A stretch of DNA of 64,000 bases, from positions 1 through 64,000 of the forward strand of contig NZ_JOHS01000034.1 of NCBI RefSeq assembly GCF_000725625.1, written 5' to 3'. Position numbers and translations under genes: made by a program. The notes beneath the pieces were generated by a model. It was not told the origin of the DNA and did no database searches. It was given only the letters and a program-made list of their open reading frames with translations. This stretch comes from Streptomyces sp. NRRL F-6676 (GTDB taxonomy: Bacteria; Actinomycetota; Actinomycetes; Streptomycetales; Streptomycetaceae). Positions 7,789 to 16,068 of this stretch are shown piece by piece (within the stretch, counting starts at the first letter, position 1; the number at the start of each line of letters is the position of its first letter).

Positions 7789-9417
7789 ATGCATACCTCT
7801 GTCACCTGTACGTCCCTGTCCTTCGCCTGGCCGGACGGCACCCCCGTCCTGGACGGTCTCGACGCCGCGTTCGGCCCCGGCCGCACCGGACTCGTCGGCG
7901 TCAACGGCTCGGGGAAGTCGACCCTGCTGAAGCTGCTCGCCGGGGAGCTCACCCCGGCCGACGGCACCGTCCGCGTCACCGGCGAGGTCGGGTACCTGCC
8001 GCAGAACGTCACGCTCGACACCTCCCTGCGTGTCGACGAGGCGCTCGGCATCGCCGCCGTGCGCGCCGCGCTGCACGCCATCGAGGCGGGCGACGTGGCC
8101 GAGGAACACTTCACGGCCGTCGGCGACGACTGGGACGTCGAGGAGCGCGCGCTCGCGGTCCTCGGCGAGCTGGGCCTCGGCCACATCGGCCTGGACCGCA
8201 CGCTCGGCGAGGTCTCGGGCGGCGAGTCCGTCCTGCTCCGGCTGGCCGCCCTGCTGCTGCGCCGCCCCGACGTGCTGCTGCTCGACGAGCCCACCAACAA
8301 CCTCGACCTGCACGCGCGCCGCCGGCTGTACGAGGCGGTGGACGCGTGGTCCGGGCCGGGCGCGCTGGTGGTGGTCAGCCACGACCGCGAACTCCTCGAC
8401 CGCGTCGACCAGATCGCCGATCTGCGCGCCGGGGAGCTCACCTGGTACGGCGGCAACCTCTCCGCGTACGAGGAAGCCCTCGCCGTCGAACAGGAGGCCG
8501 CCACGCGGATGGTGCGCGTCGCCGAGGCGGACCTGCGCAAGCAGAAGCGCGACCTCGTCGACGCGCAGGCGAAGCTGGCCCGCCGCAAGCGGTACGGGCA
8601 GAAGATGTACGACAGCAAGCGCGAACCGAAGATCGTCATGGGGGCGCGCAAGCGGGCCGCGCAGGAGTCGGCGGGCAAGCACCGCATCCTGCACGAGGAG
8701 CGGCTGGCCGCGGCCCGGGAGCGGCTCGACGAGGCCGCCGACGCCGTCCGGGACGACGACGAGATCCGCGTCGAGCTGCCGTACACGGCCGTGCCGCCGG
8801 GCCGGACCGTGCTCACCCTGCGCGATCTGGAGGTGTCGTACGGGGGTCTGCTGGAGGGCGGGCTCGATCTGCACGGGCCCGAGCGGGTCGCGCTGATCGG
8901 GCGCAACGGCGCGGGCAAGACCACCCTGCTGCGTACGGTCGCGGGCGAGCTGCCGCCGGTGCGGGGCGAGGCGACGGCCCATGTGCCCGTGCGGTTCCTG
9001 CCGCAGCGGCTCGACGTGCTCGACGACGGGCTGACCGTGGCACAGAACGTGGCCCGGTTCGCGCCCGGCGCCACCGACAACCGGATCCGGGCGCGGCTGG
9101 CCCACTTCCTGTTCCGGGGCGCCCGGGCCGACCGGGCGGCGGGGACCCTGTCCGGCGGGGAGCGATTCCGGGCGGCCCTGGCCGCGCTGATGCTCGCCGA
9201 GCCCGCGCCCCAGCTGCTGCTGCTCGACGAGCCGACCAACAACCTCGACATGGCGAGCGTGCGGCAGCTGACCTCCGCGCTGGAGTCGTACGAGGGCGCG
9301 CTGATGATCGCCTCCCACGACCTGCCGTTCCTTCGGTCCGTCGGCATCACCCGCTGGCTGCTCCTGGACGGGGGCGAGCTGCGCGAGACGTCGGCCGAGG
9401 AGGTGGCGGCGGACTGA
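7789..9417 (+). CDS. ABC-F ATPase, antibiotic-resistance (target protection) type
   Basis: 542 aa with two ABC domains and no membrane segment. Domain 1: Walker A GVNGSGKST near residue 42, signature EVSGGES, Walker B LLLDEPTNNLDL. A charged helical linker (about 240-320, rich in K, R and E) is the ribosome-reaching arm. Domain 2: GRNGAGKTT near 373, signature LSGGERF, Walker B LLLLDEPTNNLD. Such proteins remove ribosome-targeting antibiotics from the 50S subunit. The consensus promoter and long leader suggest drug-inducible expression. The ATG at 7789 follows GCGAGG; the drug class cannot be told from sequence, and a housekeeping ABC-F role is possible. Confidence 0.88.
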   Translation: MHTSVTCTSLSFAWPDGTPVLDGLDAAFGPGRTGLVGVNGSGKSTLLKLLAGELTPADGTVRVTGEVGYLPQNVTLDTSLRVDEALGIAAVRAALHAIEAGDVAEEHFTAVGDDWDVEERALAVLGELGLGHIGLDRTLGEVSGGESVLLRLAALLLRRPDVLLLDEPTNNLDLHARRRLYEAVDAWSGPGALVVVSHDRELLDRVDQIADLRAGELTWYGGNLSAYEEALAVEQEAATRMVRVAEADLRKQKRDLVDAQAKLARRKRYGQKMYDSKREPKIVMGARKRAAQESAGKHRILHEERLAAARERLDEAADAVRDDDEIRVELPYTAVPPGRTVLTLRDLEVSYGGLLEGGLDLHGPERVALIGRNGAGKTTLLRTVAGELPPVRGEATAHVPVRFLPQRLDVLDDGLTVAQNVARFAPGATDNRIRARLAHFLFRGARADRAAGTLSGGERFRAALAALMLAEPAPQLLLLDEPTNNLDMASVRQLTSALESYEGALMIASHDLPFLRSVGITRWLLLDGGELRETSAEEVAAD

Positions 9418-9574
9418 CCGGCGCCTGCCGCCGGGGGGACGGGGCGCCCCCCGGCGTGGAGCCGGTGCCGGTGCCGGTGGACATCGGGGAGTTCGAGAAA
9501 CTGAAGGGCAGCGCAACCTGTCCCCCCGTGCGGATGCGGGAACCGTACGCCTGATCAGCGGCCTTTACAGCGCG

Positions 9575-9645
9575 CTTAACCTACGGCTGCGTAACCTACG
9601 GTCTCGTAGCCTACGACGCCGTAGGTTACGGTGCCGTAGGTCCCA
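9575..9645. promoter_or_regulatory. Phased operator array (five boxes at exact 15-bp spacing) before the desaturase gene
   Basis: In the 330-nt gap 9418-9747, eleven-base boxes begin at 9575, 9590, 9605, 9620 and 9635: CTTAACCTACG, CGTAACCTACG, CGTAGCCTACG, CGTAGGTTACG, CGTAGGTCCCA. The middle three are palindromes of form CGTA-nnn-TACG; the outer two are half boxes. The array is nearly symmetric about 9610 (21 of 23 outer bases pair). It is a likely operator set for a TetR-type lipid regulator; none is encoded next door. Confidence 0.8.
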
Positions 9646-9747
9646 TTGGCGCCGCCACAGGCGTCGCAGGCCGTGCGGGCCCACCGCTCGGGACCGCCGT
9701 ACACACGCACCACCCGTCCGTCCCCGTTCGTCCCCCTGGAGTGCCCC

Positions 9748-10722
9748 GTGACCGTTACTTCCCCCCTTCTCGGCAGCCCGTCCGCCTGGACCGACGCGCG
9801 GCTGCTGTACGCGCTGGAGGAAGTGGTCGAGCAGGAGCTGAACCGGCATCTGAAGGTCGCCAAGGACTGGATGCCGCACGAGTACGTGCCGTGGGGCGAC
9901 GCGCGCAACTTCCCCGGCTTCTTCGAGGACGGCGAGGCCTGGGAGAAGGACCAGTCCAAGGTCACCGAGATCGGCCGGACCGCCCTCGTGGTCAATCTGC
10001 TGACGGAGGACAACCTCCCCAGCTACCACCACGAGATCGCCACCCTGTTCGGCCGCGACGGCGCCTGGGGCACCTGGGTGCACCGCTGGACGGCGGAGGA
10101 GGGCCGGCACGGCATCGTCATGCGCGACTACCTGCTCGCCTCGCGCGCGGTCGACCCGGACAAGCTGGAGCGGTTCCGGATGGCGCACATGAGCGAGGGC
10201 TTCGAGTCGGACAACGCCCACTCGATGCTCCACTCGATCGCGTACGTCGCCTTCCAGGAGCTGGCCACGCGCATCTCGCACCGCAACACCGGGCACCAGT
10301 CGGGCGACCCCGTGTGCGACCGGATGCTGGCGCGGATCGCCACGGACGAGAACCTGCACATGGTCTTCTACCGCAACCTGCTCAAGGCCGCGTTCGAACT
10401 CGCGCCCGACCTGACGATGCAGGCGGTGCGGGACGTGGTCGTCGACTTCCGCATGCCGGGCCACAGCATTCCCGGCTTCGAGCGGGCGGCGGCGCAGATG
10501 GCCATAGGCGAGGTCTACAACCTGCGCATCCACCACGACGACGTGCTCCAGCCGGTGCTGCGCCACCTGAAGGTGATGCAGCTCGACGGTCTGGGGCCGG
10601 AGGGGCTGAAGGCCCAGGAGGAACTGGGCCTGTTCATGGGCGGGCTGGACGCGGAGGCGTCGAAGTTCGACGAGAAGCTGGCGGCGCGGAAGGCGCGGTT
10701 GGCGGCGCGGGCGGCCGGCTGA
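9748..10722 (+). CDS. Acyl-ACP desaturase (soluble di-iron stearoyl-ACP desaturase family)
   Basis: 324 aa. Introduces a double bond into acyl chains on acyl carrier protein, using O2 and reduced ferredoxin, and so sets membrane fluidity. The di-iron ligands are visible as WTAEEGRHG (E-E-x-x-H) near residue 115 and DENLHM (E-x-x-H) near residue 205. The GTG at 9748 is preceded by CTGGAG at six bases; upstream residues in frame are proline-rich noise. No membrane spans, as expected for the plant-type soluble class. Expression is probably controlled by the operator array just upstream. Confidence 0.92.
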   Translation: MTVTSPLLGSPSAWTDARLLYALEEVVEQELNRHLKVAKDWMPHEYVPWGDARNFPGFFEDGEAWEKDQSKVTEIGRTALVVNLLTEDNLPSYHHEIATLFGRDGAWGTWVHRWTAEEGRHGIVMRDYLLASRAVDPDKLERFRMAHMSEGFESDNAHSMLHSIAYVAFQELATRISHRNTGHQSGDPVCDRMLARIATDENLHMVFYRNLLKAAFELAPDLTMQAVRDVVVDFRMPGHSIPGFERAAAQMAIGEVYNLRIHHDDVLQPVLRHLKVMQLDGLGPEGLKAQEELGLFMGGLDAEASKFDEKLAARKARLAARAAG

Positions 10723-10791
10723 CACCACACGCACGGCCGGTCGGCCCCGCGCCCCGCCGGGGGCGCCGGGCTGTACCGGCCCGCGGCTCTC

Positions 10792-10830
10792 CCGCCCCGG
10801 GGCGCGGTGGGTGCTTGCGCCCCGGGGCGG
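10792..10830. terminator. Bidirectional terminator hairpin between convergent desaturase and LuxR genes
   Basis: Perfect 14-bp arms 10792-10805 and 10817-10830 (CCGCCCCGGGGCGC and its complement) with an 11-nt loop, 70 bp after the desaturase stop and 11 bp after the LuxR gene stop. Confidence 0.75.
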
Positions 10831-10840
10831 CGGCTCGCGC

Positions 10841-11890
10841 TCACAGGCCCAGGATCGTGGCCAGCAGTTCGTTGCGGCTGTGCGTACCCGTCTTCGCGAA
10901 GACGCTCTTCAGGTGGTCCTGCACGGTCGCCGCCGTGATGTGCAGTTCCCCGGCGATGGCCCGCGACGGCAGGCCCGCGACCACCCTCGTCAGCACGTCG
11001 CGTTCGCGCGGCGTCAGCCCGTACGCGAGCAGCAGCACCTCTGCCACCTCCGCGGCCGGTGCCGGGTGCAGCGTCACGGCGACGGCCGCCGGGTGCGGAC
11101 CGCCGCTCAGCGGTGAGGCCTGGACCGACAGCCACCGGCCCGACCGGCCACGGATCCGCCCGTACGCCGGCAGCGCCGCGCCCCTCCCCCGCGCGGCGAC
11201 CTCGAGCACCGCGATCGGCAGCTCCGCGCCCGACGAGGCGTCCGCGACCGGCCCCAGCTCGTCCCGCCAGAGCTTCGCCGCCGGGTTCTCCGAGAGCGGC
11301 CGCAGATCCTGGTCGAGCAGGAGCACCCCCGCCTCGGCCGGACCGGGGGCGGCGTCGCCGGGTGCCCGGTGGACGGCCCGGCGCAGGGCCGCGCCGACCG
11401 GGGCGGACAGCCGCCGCAGCACGGCGACGGCGGCCGGGGCGAAGTCCGGCCGCCCGCCACCGCGGAACAGGGCGAGGGCGCCCCAGCACCGGCCGTCCAC
11501 CACGAAGCCGGCCCGCAGCTCGTACCGGGCGTCGATCAGCGGCAGCACCGCCCGGTACCGGTGACTGGACTCCGGGTCGCCGCCGGTGGCCGCGCCGAGC
11601 GTGCCCGCGGAGGTGGCGGAACGGGCGAGCTGCGCGAACTTCAGTACGTCGTCCACGAGGTACTCGTTGTGCGCGGCGGCCGCGGCCGCCTCCCGCGTGA
11701 GACCGGCGCTCACGTCGTCGGTGATCAGCAGCGTCTCCGGGTCGACCGTGCCGAAACAGTAGGAGTCGGCCGGGACGAGCCGGGTCAGCCGGCCGGCGAT
11801 CCGACGCCGCAGCTCCCGGGAGCCGAGGTCGAGGCGGCAGATCGCCTCTATGTCGCGCACGGTCTCGCGCTGGGCAACCGGGGAGTTCAC
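10841..11890 (-). CDS. LuxR-family transcriptional regulator with N-terminal GAF-like sensor region
   Basis: 349 aa. The C-terminal 60 residues are a GerE/LuxR helix-turn-helix: LTPRERDVLTRVVAGLPSRA and ITAATVQDHLKSVFAKTG. The first 280 residues have no receiver phosphorylation site and look like a GAF/PAS-type ligand domain (YRAVLPLIDARYELRAGFVVDGRCWGALALF). No P-loop, so it is not a LAL. It is divergent from a small conserved gene 117 bp away, its likeliest direct target besides itself. Ligand unknown. Confidence 0.85.
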   Translation of the reverse strand: MNSPVAQRETVRDIEAICRLDLGSRELRRRIAGRLTRLVPADSYCFGTVDPETLLITDDVSAGLTREAAAAAAHNEYLVDDVLKFAQLARSATSAGTLGAATGGDPESSHRYRAVLPLIDARYELRAGFVVDGRCWGALALFRGGGRPDFAPAAVAVLRRLSAPVGAALRRAVHRAPGDAAPGPAEAGVLLLDQDLRPLSENPAAKLWRDELGPVADASSGAELPIAVLEVAARGRGAALPAYGRIRGRSGRWLSVQASPLSGGPHPAAVAVTLHPAPAAEVAEVLLLAYGLTPRERDVLTRVVAGLPSRAIAGELHITAATVQDHLKSVFAKTGTHSRNELLATILGL

Positions 11891-12007
11891 CGGGCCGAAT
11901 CTATCCCAGGAACGGGGGAGGGCCGCGCGCTCCCCCGGCGCCTACCGTCGGTCCGGCGCACCGAGGCGATCGGTGCCGGAACACGCAGTCAACAGGAGGT
12001 GCCCGGC

Positions 12008-12412
12008 ATGTCCCCGTCCCTGCTCACCGTCGGACTGGATCCCGCGCTGGTGGACGACGCGCCCTCGTCGCGGGCGGCTTTCCCGGAGATCGACGCCGAA
12101 GCGGTCCGGGCCGGGGTGGCCGCCGGCCGGGCCCGGCTGGAGGAACTCGGCTTCACCGTCGACGTCTGCCTGCTCGACTACGGGCGTACGGCGGAAGCGG
12201 TCTACCGGGCCGCGCTGGCCGGGAAGGCGTACGACGTCGTCATGGTCGGCGCCGGGGTACGGCTGGATCCGGTGCTGACGCCGCTGTTCGAGATGCTGGT
12301 CAACACGACGCACGAACTGGTGCCGGACGCGAGGCTCTGCTTCAACGTGAGTCCGACGACGACCGTCGAGGCGGTGCTGCGGTGGTGGCCCGCGCGGGGG
12401 CCGCTCGCGTGA
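12008..12412 (+). CDS. Conserved hypothetical protein (134 aa)
   Basis: 134 aa, no signal peptide or membrane span. An alternating alpha/beta pattern with LEELGFTVDVCLLDYG and AYDVVMVGAGVRLDPVLTPLFEMLVNTTHELVP suggests a small Rossmann-like or response-regulator-like fold without phosphorylation residues. The ribosome site AGGAGG lies eight bases before the ATG. It is divergent from the LuxR regulator, which may control it. I do not recognise a function. Confidence 0.75.
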   Translation: MSPSLLTVGLDPALVDDAPSSRAAFPEIDAEAVRAGVAAGRARLEELGFTVDVCLLDYGRTAEAVYRAALAGKAYDVVMVGAGVRLDPVLTPLFEMLVNTTHELVPDARLCFNVSPTTTVEAVLRWWPARGPLA

Positions 12413-12446
12413 GCGGTGCCTTGATGCGAGTCGTCGTGCCCGGGGT

Positions 12447-12695
12447 TCAGCCCTCGTCCGCGCGTACCAGGCGCAGGCGTTCCTTCTCGGAGAGGCCGCC
12501 CCAGACGCCGAAGCGTTCGTCGTGGCGGAGGGCGTATTCGAGGCAGACGGAGCGGATCTCGCACATGCCGCAGATGCGTTTGGCGTCGCGGAGGGAGCTG
12601 CCGGGCTCGGGGAAGAAGAAGTCCGCGCCCGTCTGGGCGCAGAGGGCGCGCTGCTGCCAGGCGAGGTCGGCGGTGGTGAGAGGTTCCGAGTGCAT
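12447..12695 (-). CDS. WhiB-family iron-sulfur transcription factor
   Basis: 82 aa. Wbl proteins hold an oxygen- and NO-sensitive [4Fe-4S] cluster and usually act by binding the principal sigma factor. The four ligand cysteines are C19, C42, C45 and C51 (C-x22-C-x2-C-x5-C), followed by the turn FGVWGGLS and a basic ERLRLVR tail. Its core resembles WhiB itself (WQQRALCAQT, CLEYALRHDERFGVWGGL), but the protein is shorter at both ends, so I do not give a paralogue letter. Convergent with the 134-aa gene with a 34-bp gap. Confidence 0.92.
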   Translation of the reverse strand: MHSEPLTTADLAWQQRALCAQTGADFFFPEPGSSLRDAKRICGMCEIRSVCLEYALRHDERFGVWGGLSEKERLRLVRADEG

Positions 12696-12973
12696 GGGGT
12701 GATGCTTCCGGGGCGTGCAAAACGTTCGATCAACGGCGCATCAACGGGGGTGGGTGCGGCGTTTCTCCTCGCCCCCGTCGCCCCTGCCCTTCCCCTCGTG
12801 CAGGCCCGTCGTGGCTGGTCGCACGCCCGAACGGACCCCACCCGCCCGAGCTCTTCCGGGTCCAAGGGGCTCCGCCCCTTGCTGCCGTGGGTAGCGCCGG
12901 CGCCCGCGCGCGCCCAGCGGTGGGGTGGCAGACTCTGGCGTGAGGACCACGGGACCTTGCGGAGGAGCCGGAC

Positions 12974-13774
12974 ATGCTCAGTACGCGTTACGTCAGCGGC
13001 ACACCCAACTGGCTCGACGTCGGCGCCCCCGACATCGACGCCGCCGCCTCCTTCTACGCCGCCCTCTTCGGCTGGCACTTCACCCCCGCCGGCCCGGGCG
13101 CCGGCGGCTACGGCTTCTTCCGGCTCACCGAGCAGACCGTCGCCGGCGGCATGCCCATCACCCCCGAGCAGGGCCCGCCGTCCTGGAACGTGTACTTCCA
13201 GGTCCCGGACGCCGGCGCCACCGCGAAGACCGTCGAGCAGGCGGGCGGCCGCGTCCTGGTGCCGCCGATGGACGTGATGGGCGAGGGCACGATGGCGGTC
13301 TTCGCCGACCGCGCCGGCGCCACGTTCGGCGTCTGGCAGCCGGGCCGTATCAAGGGACTGGACGTCGCGGGCGACCTCGGCGCCCTGTGCTGGGTCGAGC
13401 TGCACACCGCGGACGTCCCCGCGTCGGCCGCGTTCTACCACAAGGTCTTCGGCTGGGAGGTCGAGGGCGTGCCCTGGCCCGGCGGCGGCACGTACACCAC
13501 CGTCAACCCGGCGGACGGCGGCCCGGACACCATGTTCGGCGGCCTGGTCGCGACGGCCGACGACCCCGCCGGGGCGGAGGACGGGGCGGACGCGCACTGG
13601 CTGCCGTACTTCTCCGTCGCGGACACGGACGCCGTGGCGACGAGGGCCGGGGACGAGGGCGGCGGCGTCCACCTCCCGCCGACGGACGTACCCGACGTGG
13701 GCCGGATCGCCCGCCTCACCGATCCCTACGGCGCACGGTTCGCGGTGCTCAAGCCCGCGCCGCGCCAGGGCTGA
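12974..13774 (+). CDS. VOC-family (glyoxalase/bleomycin-resistance fold) protein, tandem domains
   Basis: 266 aa made of two vicinal-oxygen-chelate domains, about residues 8-125 (NWLDVGAPDIDAAASFYAALFGWHF) and 135-262 (CWVELHTADVPASAAFYHKVFGWEV). The pair resembles the mycobacterial CFP32 family, whose substrate is not established. Metal ligands cannot be assigned with confidence. The ATG follows CGGAGGAG. Upstream, 12696-12973 holds only CG-rich repeat debris. The protein could be a dioxygenase, an isomerase or a drug-binding protein. Confidence 0.85.
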   Translation: MLSTRYVSGTPNWLDVGAPDIDAAASFYAALFGWHFTPAGPGAGGYGFFRLTEQTVAGGMPITPEQGPPSWNVYFQVPDAGATAKTVEQAGGRVLVPPMDVMGEGTMAVFADRAGATFGVWQPGRIKGLDVAGDLGALCWVELHTADVPASAAFYHKVFGWEVEGVPWPGGGTYTTVNPADGGPDTMFGGLVATADDPAGAEDGADAHWLPYFSVADTDAVATRAGDEGGGVHLPPTDVPDVGRIARLTDPYGARFAVLKPAPRQG

Positions 13775-13796
13775 CGGGCCGTCCGCGCCGCACGCT

Positions 13797-14855
13797 TCAC
13801 GCGGAGGCGCGCCGCACCAGCGTGGTGGGCAGCACCATCCCGACGGGCGCGCCGGCCGCCTCGCCGCCGGGTCCCGCCGCGCCGCCGTCGCGGTCCAGCG
13901 TGCGCAGCAGCAGGCGGGCCATCAGCCGCCCCATCTCCTCGATGTCCTGACGGACGGTGGTGAGCGGCGGGTCGGTCTGCTCGGCGACCGGCAGCATGTC
14001 GTCGAAGCCGACGACGGCGACGTCGTCCGGCACCCGCCGCCCCGTCTCCCGCAGCACCCGCAGGGCCCCCGCCGCGGTCAGGTCGTTGGCGGCGAACACG
14101 GCGTCCACGTCGGGCCGTCGCGCCAGCAGCTCCCGCATCGCCCGCGCCCCGCCGGCGGGCGTGAAGTCGCCCTCCGCCACGAGCCCGGGGTCGCCGTCGC
14201 CCATGACGTCCCGGAACCCCTCCAGCCGGTCCACGCCGGAGGTCTGGTCGAGGGCCCCGGCGATGTGCGCGACGCGCGTACGGCCGAGGCCGACGAGGTG
14301 GCGTACGGCCTCGCGGGCGCCGCCCCGGTTGTCGCTGTCGACGTAGACCGCCTCGCCCGTGCCGTCGCCGCCGTCGCCCCAGTCGGGCCGCCCGCCGAAC
14401 ACGGTGGGCACGCCGGCCCGGCGCACCAGGCTCGGCAGTGGGTCGTCGAGGTGCAGGGAGAAGACGAGCGCCCCGTCGACATGCCCGCCGGCGAGGTAGC
14501 GGCCGACGCGGGCGTGGTCCTCGCGGCCCTCGGTGAGCAGCAGCACGAGCTGGGAGTCGTGGGCGGTGAGTTCCTTGCTGATGCCGCGCAGCTGGACGGC
14601 GAAGAAGGGGTCGGCGAAGACCCGGGCCTCGGGTTCGGCGATGACGACGGCGACGGCGTCGTGTCGCTTGGTGACGAGGCTGCGGGCGGCCTGGTTGGGC
14701 ACGTAGCCGAGTTCGTCGACGGCCCGGCGCACCCGCTCGGCGAGGCGTTCGCGCACGCCGTCGCCGCCGTTGACGACCCGGGAGACGGTGGCCCGGGAGA
14801 CACCGGCCCGGGCGGCCACCGCCTCCAGCGTGGGCCGCGGCGCGGTCTCGGTCAC
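13797..14855 (-). CDS. LacI-family transcriptional regulator
   Basis: 352 aa. N-terminal HTH PTLEAVAARAGVSRATVSRVVNG with hinge helix, then the periplasmic-binding-type sugar domain (AVVIAEPEARVFADPFFAVQLRGI) and the C-terminal VVGFDDMLPVAEQTDPPLTTVRQDIEEMG motif. The protein is a normal full-length LacI. There is no sugar transport or glycoside hydrolase gene beside it, so its regulon lies elsewhere or is the neighbouring VOC gene with which it converges (22-bp gap). Confidence 0.9.
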   Translation of the reverse strand: MTETAPRPTLEAVAARAGVSRATVSRVVNGGDGVRERLAERVRRAVDELGYVPNQAARSLVTKRHDAVAVVIAEPEARVFADPFFAVQLRGISKELTAHDSQLVLLLTEGREDHARVGRYLAGGHVDGALVFSLHLDDPLPSLVRRAGVPTVFGGRPDWGDGGDGTGEAVYVDSDNRGGAREAVRHLVGLGRTRVAHIAGALDQTSGVDRLEGFRDVMGDGDPGLVAEGDFTPAGGARAMRELLARRPDVDAVFAANDLTAAGALRVLRETGRRVPDDVAVVGFDDMLPVAEQTDPPLTTVRQDIEEMGRLMARLLLRTLDRDGGAAGPGGEAAGAPVGMVLPTTLVRRASA

Positions 14856-14935
14856 TCGGCACTCCTCCTCGGCGGGCTGCCGCCAGGATAGCTCCGCCGC
14901 TCACCCGTTCCCGGCCGCGCTCCGATGACCACCGC

Positions 14936-15994
14936 TCACCCGTCCCCGGCCGCGTTCCGACGGCCACCGCGCGGGTGCGCCGGGGCGTCCTTGCGGGCGC
15001 GGCTGGGCTGTACGCGCTTGGGCTCGCCCGGCATCTTGGGGTACTCGGGCGGGTACGGCAGATCGCCGAGGCCGTGCTCGTGCTCGTCGCGGCGAGCGAG
15101 GTCGAGGAGGGCGTCCAGGGAGTAGGCGTGGTCGTCCATGTCCGCGTGGACGTCGCCGAGTTCGGCGAAGCGGCGGGGCATGGTCTCCAGGTCGAAGTCG
15201 CGGGGGCGGGCGTCGGGGACCTCGTCCCAGCGCAGCGGGGCGGAGACGGGGGCGTGCGGTCGTGGCCGTACCGAGTAGGCGGAGGCGATGGTGCGGTCGC
15301 GAGCGGTCTGGTTGTAGTCGACGAAGATCTTCTCGCCCCGCTCCTCCTTCCACCACGCGGTGGTCACCTGCTCCGGCATCCGGCGCTCGACCTCGCGGGC
15401 GACGGCGATGGCGGCGCGGCGGACCTGGGTGAAGGTCCAGCGCGGCTCGATCGGCACGAAGACGTGCAGTCCCCGGCCGCCGGAGGTCTTGGGCCAGCCG
15501 CGCAGTCCGCCGAACTCCTCCAGTACGGCGCGGAGTTCGTGGGCGGCGCGGACGGCCTCGGGGTAGCCGGTGCCGGGCTGCGGGTCGAGGTCGATGCGGA
15601 GTTCGTCGGGGCGGTCGACGTCGGCGCGCCGCACCGGCCAGGGGTGGAAGGTGAGGGTGCCGTACTGGGCGGCCCACAGGACGGCGGCCTCCTCGGTGGG
15701 GCACATCTCGTCGGCGCTGCGGCCGCTGGGGAAGGTGATGTGGGCGGTGGGGATCCAGTCGGGCATGCTCTTGGGCGCGCGCTTCTGGAAGAACCACTCG
15801 CCGCCGACGCCGTCCGGGTACCGCTCCAGGGTGGTGGGGCGGTCGCGCAGGGCGCGCAGGATGCCGGGGGCGACGGCCTGGTAGTAGCGCGCGACGTCCA
15901 GCTTGGTGAAGCCGCGCTCCGGGAAGAACACCTTGTCCGGACTGGACAGCCGTACGGTCCGCCCCGCCACCCGCAGTTCCACCGCTTCGCCCAT
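14936..15994 (-). CDS. LigD-type DNA polymerase/primase domain protein (end-joining)
   Basis: 352 aa, a stand-alone version of the LigD polymerase domain that fills gaps, preferring ribonucleotides, at double-strand breaks. It opens VELRVAGRTVRLSSPDKVFFPE and has the catalytic Asp pair in RIDLDPQPGTGY and the motif GGRGLHVFVPIEPRW. The ATG at 15994 starts the conserved region; a GTG 36 bp upstream adds unconserved residues. It lies 74 bp from, and divergent to, an ATP-dependent ligase, so the polymerase and ligase halves of LigD are two genes here. No Ku gene and no LigD nuclease domain occur in the window. Confidence 0.9.
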   Translation of the reverse strand: MGEAVELRVAGRTVRLSSPDKVFFPERGFTKLDVARYYQAVAPGILRALRDRPTTLERYPDGVGGEWFFQKRAPKSMPDWIPTAHITFPSGRSADEMCPTEEAAVLWAAQYGTLTFHPWPVRRADVDRPDELRIDLDPQPGTGYPEAVRAAHELRAVLEEFGGLRGWPKTSGGRGLHVFVPIEPRWTFTQVRRAAIAVAREVERRMPEQVTTAWWKEERGEKIFVDYNQTARDRTIASAYSVRPRPHAPVSAPLRWDEVPDARPRDFDLETMPRRFAELGDVHADMDDHAYSLDALLDLARRDEHEHGLGDLPYPPEYPKMPGEPKRVQPSRARKDAPAHPRGGRRNAAGDG

Positions 15995-16068
15995 GCGAGC
16001 CACGGTAGGCGTACGCCACATACCTCGCACACCGGGCGAAGGCGGGCGGACGGCCGCAGAATCGGGCC

